This document shows positions 1-6,215 of a stretch of DNA of 22,766 nucleotides, piece by piece. The first letter of the stretch is position 1. Every line of letters begins with the position of its first letter. The stretch lies in contig CAZHEF010000038.1 of assembly GCA_964531645.1 (NCBI GenBank), forward strand, positions 1 to 22,766. The letters are read 5' to 3'. Under the pieces are notes generated by a model. That model saw only the letters and a program-made list of their open reading frames with translations, had not been told where the DNA came from and did not search any database. The stretch is from JBBIMS01 sp964531645. Lineage in GTDB: Bacteria > Acidobacteriota > Aminicenantia > JBFLYD01 > JBBIMS01. A program made the position numbers and the translations under genes.

Positions 1-447
1 TAAATTCTCAATGAGCTTTCTTGCCTTCTGGGAGTTCATCTCCCCGTAATATTCGTCATCAACAACAACTATTGGTCCTATCGCACAACAACCAAGGCAA
101 TTAACCGTTTCAAGAGTGAATAGTTTGTCTTTGGTAGTATTTCCAGCCTTTATTTTTAAATCTCTCTCCAAATTATCCACTATATTCTGGGCACCTCTAA
201 CATGACAAGCAGTCCCAAGACAAACTGTAATATTGTGCTTCCCCCTTGGAACAAGACTGAACGCTTTGAAGAAAGTAGCCATGTGATAGACCCGGCTTTT
301 GGGAATATCGAGCTTATCACAAACATATTTTAGAGCATCCTCTGGAAGATATCTTTCTCTTACCTGAATCTCATAAAGAATACCAATTATCCCTGACTCA
401 TCATACCTGTACTTTTCAATGATTTCGTCAAGCTTTGACAATTCCAT
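1..447 (-). CDS. NuoE/HydC-type [2Fe-2S] subunit of NADH-linked hydrogenase or dehydrogenase (3' end cut)
   Basis: The frame is open from ATG at 447 to the left edge (149 codons, no stop), so the last few residues are missing; family members are about 155-165 aa. An AGGAGG ribosome site lies just upstream. The protein has the thioredoxin-like [2Fe-2S] ferredoxin signature: C76-x4-C81 (CLGTAC) and C117-x3-C121 (CLGCC), preceded by the typical MATFFKAFSLVPRGKH segment. In this family the subunit passes electrons between an NADH/FMN subunit (NuoF/HydB) and other clusters, either in complex I or in trimeric electron-bifurcating [FeFe] hydrogenases. With hydE, hydF and hydG upstream in the same operon, HydC of a HydABC hydrogenase is the more likely role, but HydA and HydB are outside the window, so this is inference. 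Confidence 0.9.
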   Translation of the reverse strand, partial: MELSKLDEIIEKYRYDESGIIGILYEIQVRERYLPEDALKYVCDKLDIPKSRVYHMATFFKAFSLVPRGKHNITVCLGTACHVRGAQNIVDNLERDLKIKAGNTTKDKLFTLETVNCLGCCAIGPIVVVDDEYYGEMNSQKARKLIENL

Positions 448-461
448 AAAAACCTCCTCAT

Positions 462-483
462 GAAAAATTTAAAAGTTAAAAGG
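462..483. repeat. AT-rich AAAAGTTAAAAGG-type short repeat
   Basis: The gap between the Cys-rich gene and the nuoE-like gene carries a short run of the form TTTAAAAGTTAAAAGG. Related runs occur at 6119-6147 (same strand), 6183-6207 and 6254-6306 (opposite strand). It is low-complexity, so a shared origin is only suspected. Confidence 0.4.
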
Positions 484-488
484 AAGTC

Positions 489-839
489 TCATTTAATTGC
501 AACTTTCAGTCCAGATGGATAACTCTCGAAACCAGCAATGTCATCGATGTCTTCTAATTCTAACTGCTCAGCTCTATCCAGTATCATCTGGTCAAACTCA
601 CAGGTCTTGCAGTCGAAATCTTTAGTGCAGACTCTATAGGAGACAACACCTCTAATAGCCCATACGCACTCTTTTTTTCCATTCTTTGTAATCGTAACCG
701 CATCCTGAAATGTAGGACATTGGAAAAACTCGCTAATGCAAGCACTTTCTGGAGAAAGGGAGGTAGAAGGGATTAACTTTTTGACAGGGAACGCCTTACA
801 GTACCTTACCTTTACCTCTTCAAGAAATGGACATGTCAT
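489..839 (-). CDS. Small Cys-rich putative metal- or Fe-S-binding protein
   Basis: 116 aa from ATG at 839, chosen because GGAGGTG lies directly upstream; an upstream in-frame start at 866 has no such site. Eight cysteines are spread over the protein (C3, C14, C34, C41, C58, C71, C77, C80). The segment from C58 to D83 runs CVWAIRGVVSYRVC, then a CxxxxxCxxC array ending in CEFDQ. From memory, a similar C-W-GVVSYKLC-DYDC-C-FD segment occurs in Cys-rich proteins and GcvH-related proteins encoded near redox complexes in anaerobic bacteria; I could not check this. No signal peptide or membrane segment is seen, so it is probably cytoplasmic. It sits between the response regulator and the NuoE-like gene and may be first in a sub-operon, given the sigma-54-like motif at 862-877. 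The biochemical role is unknown; cluster carrier, assembly factor and regulator are all open. Confidence 0.75.
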   Translation of the reverse strand: MTCPFLEEVKVRYCKAFPVKKLIPSTSLSPESACISEFFQCPTFQDAVTITKNGKKECVWAIRGVVSYRVCTKDFDCKTCEFDQMILDRAEQLELEDIDDIAGFESYPSGLKVAIK

Positions 840-861
840 CTTACACCTCCACAAATTTTGT

Positions 862-877
862 ATCAAGAAGCATGCCA
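862..877 (-). promoter_or_regulatory. Candidate sigma-54 (-24/-12) promoter
   Basis: The minus strand reads TGGCATGCTTCTTGAT, matching the sigma-54 consensus TGGCAYRNNNNTTGCW at every position except the -12 C, which is A. That C is normally strongly conserved. The predicted start near 851 would leave only about 11 nt of leader, almost entirely the ribosome site of the Cys-rich gene. A small AGGCT-gtaa-AGCCT hairpin lies just upstream at 887-900. Support is the sequence match plus the NtrC-type regulator gene next door. Confidence 0.35.
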
Positions 878-955
878 GATTATGGTAGGCTGTAAAGCCT
901 TATTTATAAACGAGATTCAAAAGACAGGGCTTAAGGAGTGTTTAATTTTGCGATT

Positions 956-2317
956 TTATGTTGCACTTTTCAACAGTTTTATGTTATATTTTTTAATCTT
1001 CCTATAAAGGGTGGCTCTATCAATTCCAAGAACTTCTGAGCTTTTCTGAATATTAAACTTATACTTTGTTAAAATTTTTTCAATGTGTATCCTCTCGAGC
1101 TCTTCAAGACTCATATCTTCTTTGTAAGTGGGTGACACAGGAACCCTTATATAATCAGGTAGATCAGCAGGCTTTATGAGATTTCCTTTACAAATCACAA
1201 CAGCTCTTTCAATACAATTTTCAAGCTCCCTTACATTACCTGGCCAGTGATAGGAGAGAAGCAATTCCATAGCTTCTTCTGAAACCCTTTCAATAGATTT
1301 CTTATTTTCTATGGTGTATTTTTCAAGGAAGTGAGCCACAAGAAGAGATATATCCTCTTTCCTTTCCCTCAATGGAGGGACATCTATTGTTATTACATTG
1401 AGTCTATAAAAGAGGTCCTCCCTGAACTTACCCTGCTCCACAAGGTTCTTCAGATTCTTATTTGTTGCAGCTACCACCCTCACATCCACTTTAATATTCT
1501 CCTCACCACCAAGCCTTCTGAACTCCTTTTCTTGGAGGAATCTTAGAAGATCAACCTGTGTTTTTGGGGAAATATCACCAATCTCATCAAGAAATAGAGT
1601 CCCTCCATGGGCAAGTTCAAGCTTACCCCTCTTTGTAGTCTTAGCATCGGTAAAAGCCCCTTTCTCATAGCCAAAAAGTTCAGCTTCGAGAAGGGATGCA
1701 GGTAAAGCAGCACAGGAAAGTGTTACAAAAGGTCCCTTCTTTCGCGGAGATGTATTATGGATAGCCCTTGCAATCAGCTCCTTTCCTGTCCCTGTCTCTC
1801 CCTGAATAAGAATTGTGGATTTTGAATCTGCAACTGTTTTAATTAGCTCGAAAATCTCCTGAATCTTTTTATTTTTTCCAACAATGTCCTCAAACTGATA
1901 GGTTCGCATCAACTGTTTTCTCAAATAAATGTTTTCAAGAAGGAGAGATTGCCTCTCAACAAGTTTATGAAGCATCATACTTATCTCTTCTGGATTGAAA
2001 GGCTTTACAATATAATCGTATGCTCCCTCCTTCATTGCTGTAACTGCTGTATCAACTGTTGCATATGCAGTGATAATGATTATAGGGAGTTCCTTGTCAA
2101 GCTTCCTTATCTCTCTCATTGTTTCAATGCCGTCTATACCGGGCATCTTCAAATCCACGAGGGCTGCAGTCCATTTTGATTTCTTCACTTTTTCAATGGC
2201 TTGCTCTCCACTTTCAACACTCTCAACTTCATAACCATCCTCCCTTAACCATTCAGAAAGGGAATCCCTCATGGATTCTTCATCGTCAACTACTAAAATC
2301 CTTATTTTTCTTTTCAT
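956..2317 (-). CDS. NtrC-family sigma-54-dependent response regulator
   Basis: 453 aa with three complete domains. Receiver, about 5-120: acidic pocket D11/D12, phospho-acceptor D55 (VDLKMPG), T83, K105. AAA+ sigma-54 interaction domain, about 143-372: Walker A GETGTGKE 173-180, Walker B LFLDEIGD 241-248, FYRLNV and the RERKEDI region. Fis-type helix-turn-helix, about 407-445, ending in RATLYRKI. The sigma-54 contact loop reads GAFTDA (220-225), not GAFTGA. Its start overlaps the stop of the metallopeptidase gene by 4 nt (ATGA), so the two are probably translationally coupled. The [FeFe]-hydrogenase-domain kinase two genes upstream is its obvious partner. Likely targets are the hydrogenase genes of this operon or the promoter near 17190; neither is shown by sequence. 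It could also answer other kinases. Confidence 0.95.
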   Translation of the reverse strand: MKRKIRILVVDDEESMRDSLSEWLREDGYEVESVESGEQAIEKVKKSKWTAALVDLKMPGIDGIETMREIRKLDKELPIIIITAYATVDTAVTAMKEGAYDYIVKPFNPEEISMMLHKLVERQSLLLENIYLRKQLMRTYQFEDIVGKNKKIQEIFELIKTVADSKSTILIQGETGTGKELIARAIHNTSPRKKGPFVTLSCAALPASLLEAELFGYEKGAFTDAKTTKRGKLELAHGGTLFLDEIGDISPKTQVDLLRFLQEKEFRRLGGEENIKVDVRVVAATNKNLKNLVEQGKFREDLFYRLNVITIDVPPLRERKEDISLLVAHFLEKYTIENKKSIERVSEEAMELLLSYHWPGNVRELENCIERAVVICKGNLIKPADLPDYIRVPVSPTYKEDMSLEELERIHIEKILTKYKFNIQKSSEVLGIDRATLYRKIKKYNIKLLKSAT

Positions 2318-2841
2318 TTTAACTCTCTCATTTTAGATTTTAATTTATCTAAACAAGCTTCACAATATTCATCACCTTTCAAATCTATCTGTCTGACATT
2401 AGCTGAAAAGTTCATAACACAATTTTTTAAACTACAATGGGTAAGTCCAAAGAGATGCCCGAATTCATGAAGAACTTCTTTGTAAAATCTTTCAAAAACA
2501 ATTTCCGGATCTCCATAACTTCCCTCTCTCAATCTGTAAATAGAAACAACACCCGCTTTGCCATCGAGTTGAGCTTCGCCAAAAACATAGGTAAGGACAG
2601 GTGTGCAGAGATCGAGATCGACAACCCCAAGAATTTTTTCAAAGGAACTCTCGTCATTAATTTTCTTTATAATCTCCCCTGAAAGATATTGCCCTCTTGC
2701 CTTGTTATAAGCATATTCTGGGTTTTCCTTTTTGAGTCCTATCCTTATTTTTATTCCCAGTAGATTCTCCATTTTCTTCACCACCTTCTCAACCATTTCC
2801 GTGTCAACATCTCCTATAACTAAAATTTCAATTTCTTCCAA
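2314..2841 (-). CDS. amzA: Archaemetzincin-family zinc metallopeptidase
   Basis: 175 aa. The diagnostic motif is intact: H125-E126-F-G-H129-x5-H135 followed at once by C136, x4, C141-V-M143, and a CxxC (C160, C163) near the C-terminus. This is the archaemetzincin pattern HExxHxxGxxH-Cx4-CxM, with the extra Cys set binding a structural zinc. The catalytic zinc is held by the three His, with E126 as general base. No signal peptide is seen, so it is cytoplasmic. The start is TTG at 2841, one base after the kinase stop and with AGGG about 5 nt upstream; no closer ATG gives a full-length protein. The end overlaps the response-regulator start by 4 nt. Its place between a kinase and its probable regulator partner suggests co-production, but the substrates of bacterial archaemetzincins are not known to me. 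Confidence 0.9.
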   Translation of the reverse strand: MEEIEILVIGDVDTEMVEKVVKKMENLLGIKIRIGLKKENPEYAYNKARGQYLSGEIIKKINDESSFEKILGVVDLDLCTPVLTYVFGEAQLDGKAGVVSIYRLREGSYGDPEIVFERFYKEVLHEFGHLFGLTHCSLKNCVMNFSANVRQIDLKGDEYCEACLDKLKSKMRELK

Positions 2842-2842
2842 T

Positions 2843-4903
2843 TTAGCCCTGAACAGAAAAGAGGGGGAGTCTTATTGTAAATGTCGTTCCTACACCTAAA
2901 ACAGAAGAGACTTTAATCTCTCCTTTATGTCTTGTTATAATTCCATAAACAACAGAAAGCCCCAAACCTGTTCCTTTCTCTTTTGTTGTAAAGAATGGTT
3001 CAAAAATCTTATGGATGTGCTCCTCGGAAATTCCAATACCCGTGTCAGAAAATCTTATTTCTATGACCTTTTCCGAGGGAATGAATGAACTCTCAATCCT
3101 GAGAACGCCTCCTTCCTTCATTGCTTCTAATGCATTAACAATTAGATTTATAAATGCTTGCTGTAGCTGTGAGAAATCAGCAAAGGTTAGAGGTAATGGT
3201 TTGAGACTCTTTTCCAACCGTATCTTTTTCAAAAATATCTGCTTTGACACAATTGTCAAAGCTTCATTTATCACAGAGTTTATATCAATCTCCCTGAAAG
3301 CAGGCTCCCTCTGTCTTGCAAAATCAAGCAAATTACTGACTATATTTGCACATCTTGAAATTTCCCTTTCAACCACATCAAGATAATGGTCAAATTTTTC
3401 CATCTCTTTCTTTCCAAGATTTTTTTTCTCAATTTTCCTCTGCATCAATTTAACATAGTTCATAACTCCCGCAAGAGGGTTATTGATTTCGTGGGCAACA
3501 GAAGCTGCAAGTCTTCCCATTGAAGCAAGTTTTTCCGATTGAATCAACTGCTTTTGAGTCTGTTCAAGCTCATAAATAACTTTTTGAAGTTGCAAATTTG
3601 AACTCTCAAGTTCTTTATATAGCTTTATTATTCTGTCAGGAGATTCTCCGAACTCTATATAAATCTTTTCCAGTTGCTGAAGCAGGTAGGGAAGGCACAT
3701 TTCAACTTCTGCCAATCCCTGATAAACTGCGATAGCCTTCTCTCTACAACTCTCATAACCGCATGCTCCGCAATTCAGCTCATCTTCAGGTTTTGTCTTA
3801 TTGATCTGAGTAAGGATGTTTCGAATATCCTCCTCCGAAGGATAAGGTAGAACCTCACTCCTGTTTAAAAAATTTCTTCTAAGATTCACATCACTATAAA
3901 ATTCAAGATCTTTCCTGTTTTTTTCCCTTGTTTTCTCTGTATCCCTTTCTTTTATGTAATTTATTATTCTATCCTTTCTAACAAAAACTGACTCCTTCTG
4001 TTCGAGGAAGGGTCCATTTATGCAACCTTCACAAAATAAAATGTCTACAAATTTTCTTGAAAGGAGCACATTTCTCAACTGGGATATTATATCAAGACAT
4101 CTATCCTTTCCTTCCGTCACAATTATGTCCTTTTCCATAATGTCAGTATTTAGAGCTGCTGTTTTAAGAAGACCGCCAGAAATTGGGAAACTTCTTCCAA
4201 TGTTTGGTGTTGGTCCATCAAAATCTGATTCTTTTTCCTTTGACGGATCTATCCTTTTTTTCGAAAACATTTGAAGAAGCTCGGGAAATGTGAGGGCTGC
4301 ATCTATAACCCCAGCTACATTGGGATCATCAACTTCGTGCTTTTTTGCAAGACATGGACCAATAAAGACAGCTCTTGCCTCTGGATCATACTTTTTTATA
4401 GCTCTTCCAAGGGCGATCATTGGAGAGACTATCGGAGCAAGAAAAGGCAAAAGGGAAGGTTCATGAATTTCAATATAACTAACTATTGCAGGACAAGGAG
4501 TTGAAATTATTGTATCCGAGTTCATACTCAAAAATAGTTTATAGTACTCCCTTGAGATAAGCTCTGCTCCAAAGGCAATTTCCCAGACCTCTGAAAAACC
4601 AAGTTTCATTACCGATGTGACAATCTGACCTGGCTTTATATCTCTATAAGCAGAGACAAAGGATGGGGCAAGACATGCAATGACTTTTTTCCCTTCAGAT
4701 AAAAGTTTTTCAACTCTTGGAATATGGGATTCAATCTCTTTTGCACTCTGGGCACAAACTCTAATGCAACTTCCGCACTGGATACATCTCTCTTCTACCA
4801 CATAAGCCTGGCCTTGCTTAACCATTATAGCCTTTGCAGGACAATTCCTCACACAGGAATAACATCTTTTACACTTTCCTTGTATTGTAGAAACTATTGC
4901 CAT
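2843..4903 (-). CDS. [FeFe]-hydrogenase-domain sensor histidine kinase
   Basis: 686 aa, cytoplasmic, no membrane segments. Order of parts: two [4Fe-4S] ferredoxin motifs (C11, C14, C17, C21 and C40, C43, C46, C50); an [FeFe]-hydrogenase large-subunit-like domain, about 70-315; an Fes-type [4Fe-4S] motif C378-x2-C381-x4-C386-x16-C403; a coiled coil, about 425-455; HisKA with phospho-acceptor H471 in SVAHEINNPLAG; and HATPase_c with N587, the D620-x-G box, FEPFFTTK and GTGLGL. The hydrogenase domain keeps the three H-cluster loops in altered form: TPCPA (C137), GPCLAKKHE (C184) and CEGC (C291, C294). This matches the architecture of putative sensory [FeFe] hydrogenases. It follows hydF directly and precedes amzA and the response regulator, so it likely reads H2 or redox state and phosphorylates that regulator (inference). 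Whether it carries a complete H-cluster is open. Confidence 0.92.
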   Translation of the reverse strand: MAIVSTIQGKCKRCYSCVRNCPAKAIMVKQGQAYVVEERCIQCGSCIRVCAQSAKEIESHIPRVEKLLSEGKKVIACLAPSFVSAYRDIKPGQIVTSVMKLGFSEVWEIAFGAELISREYYKLFLSMNSDTIISTPCPAIVSYIEIHEPSLLPFLAPIVSPMIALGRAIKKYDPEARAVFIGPCLAKKHEVDDPNVAGVIDAALTFPELLQMFSKKRIDPSKEKESDFDGPTPNIGRSFPISGGLLKTAALNTDIMEKDIIVTEGKDRCLDIISQLRNVLLSRKFVDILFCEGCINGPFLEQKESVFVRKDRIINYIKERDTEKTREKNRKDLEFYSDVNLRRNFLNRSEVLPYPSEEDIRNILTQINKTKPEDELNCGACGYESCREKAIAVYQGLAEVEMCLPYLLQQLEKIYIEFGESPDRIIKLYKELESSNLQLQKVIYELEQTQKQLIQSEKLASMGRLAASVAHEINNPLAGVMNYVKLMQRKIEKKNLGKKEMEKFDHYLDVVEREISRCANIVSNLLDFARQREPAFREIDINSVINEALTIVSKQIFLKKIRLEKSLKPLPLTFADFSQLQQAFINLIVNALEAMKEGGVLRIESSFIPSEKVIEIRFSDTGIGISEEHIHKIFEPFFTTKEKGTGLGLSVVYGIITRHKGEIKVSSVLGVGTTFTIRLPLFSVQG

Positions 4904-4920
4904 CTCAAATTATTTGAGAT
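4902..4920. repeat. Perfect 9-bp-arm palindrome across the hydF stop and kinase start
   Basis: ATCTCAAAT-T-ATTTGAGAT: nine-base arms around a single T, with no mismatch. It covers the hydF stop codon and the first two bases of the kinase ATG. In mRNA a one-base loop is too tight for all nine pairs, but most of the stem could form over the kinase start, which has no clear Shine-Dalgarno site. Confidence 0.6.
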
Positions 4921-6107
4921 TTAAATGGTCCAAGAGCCCTTTCAAGAATACCAGAATCCATTGCGAAAATCATTCCATAATTTGCTACTGGAATACCTTT
5001 CTCCTTTGCTTTTCCTATTCGTGATAGAACTTCCCTTCTGCTGATCATACATCCTCCACAATGGATTATAACTTTGAATTTCTCAATATCGCCAGGAAAA
5101 TCTCTACCCCTTGAATATTCAATCTGAATGTTTTCGCAAATCTTTTTCAGAATTTTTGGAATTTTTACTGTTGCAACATCATCTTCTATTGGGTGATGGG
5201 TGCAACTCTCAGCAATTAGAACTCTGTCGCCATCCTTAAGTTTTCTCACCGCATCAATTCCATCAACAAATGTCTTCAAATCTCCTTTGTACCTTGCATA
5301 TAGTATTGAAAAAGATGTTAACTTTATATCCTCTGGAACTATATTTTTTATTTTATTGAAGAGCTGAGAATCAGTAATAACTATTGCTGGTTTTTTTGAA
5401 AGGGACAAAAGAGCTTTTTCAAGTTCAGAATCCCTGACAACAAGGGTGTAAGCATGACTATCAAGACATTCCCTTATCGCCTGAACCTGAGGAAGTTTTA
5501 TTCTTCCGACCGGTGTTTCGGGATCTATTGAAATAACAAAGATAGCAAGGTCATCCTCTCTGACAACACCGTCAAGGAGTTTTGAAGTTGAGCGAATCTC
5601 CTTTGCCTTTTCTGAAATTTTCCCCCTCAGCTCTTCTATGCCAGTTCTTTCAAAGGCTGAAACTTCTGAAAAATCTATATTTTTTCTTCTTAAAATCTCT
5701 TTTAAAGAACTGTTGCTACCATTCAGGTCTATTTTGTTGATCACTGTCAAGAATGGAATATTTCTCTTTTTAAATTCTTCAACAATTTCTTCTTCATATC
5801 TATCCCATCCATTTTCCAAATCAAGAACCAGAAGGGCTACATCAGTCCTTTCTATAACTTTTTCAGTTTTTTTCTTGGCAATCTCTCCAAGCTCAGATGG
5901 GTCATCAAGACCAGCGGTATCCCATATGACACATGGTCCGAGGGAATGAATCTCCATAGCTTTCTGAACAGGGTCTCTTGTCGTTCCTGGAACTGGTGAG
6001 ACAATTGCTATGTCCTGCATTGTTAGAGAATTTATCAGGGATGATTTCCCTACATTTCTTTTCCCAAAAATACCTATGTTTATTCTCTCAAGAGAATTGT
6101 TCCCCAT
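4905..6107 (-). CDS. hydF: [FeFe]-hydrogenase H-cluster maturation GTPase HydF
   Basis: 400 aa, the usual HydF length. The N-terminal GTPase domain has P-loop GKRNVGKS (15-22), switch GTTRD (41-45), DTAG (63-66) and NKID (124-127). The middle region matches the HydF dimerisation domain. The C-terminal cluster domain has the signature CxH...HCxxC: C302, H304, then H349-C350-x2-C353. HydF is the scaffold on which the 2Fe subcluster made by HydE and HydG is assembled before transfer to apo-[FeFe] hydrogenase. The start is ATG at 6107 with AGGAGG 6 nt upstream. The kinase gene starts one base after the hydF stop region, so the sensor is tied to the maturation genes. All key residues are present. 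Confidence 0.96.
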   Translation of the reverse strand: MGNNSLERINIGIFGKRNVGKSSLINSLTMQDIAIVSPVPGTTRDPVQKAMEIHSLGPCVIWDTAGLDDPSELGEIAKKKTEKVIERTDVALLVLDLENGWDRYEEEIVEEFKKRNIPFLTVINKIDLNGSNSSLKEILRRKNIDFSEVSAFERTGIEELRGKISEKAKEIRSTSKLLDGVVREDDLAIFVISIDPETPVGRIKLPQVQAIRECLDSHAYTLVVRDSELEKALLSLSKKPAIVITDSQLFNKIKNIVPEDIKLTSFSILYARYKGDLKTFVDGIDAVRKLKDGDRVLIAESCTHHPIEDDVATVKIPKILKKICENIQIEYSRGRDFPGDIEKFKVIIHCGGCMISRREVLSRIGKAKEKGIPVANYGMIFAMDSGILERALGPFKSQII

Positions 6108-6118
6108 AAAACCTCCTG

Positions 6119-6207
6119 TAAAAAGTTAAAAGTAAAAAGGCAAAAAGAGAACAGCTGAAAGCTATTTCAGAAGGATTGTCATTTGGCCATTTTGCCATTT
6201 TGCTTTT
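6119..6207. repeat. Imperfect inverted repeat in the hydE-hydF gap
   Basis: The 108-nt gap between hydE and hydF holds an AT-rich left arm at 6119-6147 (AAAAAGTTAAAAGTAAAAAG, then GCAAAAAG). A right arm at 6183-6207 has a reverse complement beginning GTTAAAAAGCAAAATGG. The arms match with one gap and a few mismatches. Between them lies a small perfect hairpin, CTGAAA-GCTA-TTTCAG (6155-6170). It could be a decayed miniature element or just low-complexity sequence. It makes a poor terminator because the stems lack GC. Confidence 0.5.
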
Positions 6208-6215
6208 TAACCTCT

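Noticed and set aside
887..900. AGGCT-gtaa-AGCCT hairpin as a terminator after the response regulator.
   Set aside because: The stem is only 5 bp and no T-run follows on the minus strand.
6155..6170. CTGAAA-GCTA-TTTCAG hairpin as an intrinsic terminator between hydE and hydF.
   Set aside because: The stem is short and AT-rich. It lies between two genes of the same operon, and the T-runs that follow belong to the AT-rich repeat.
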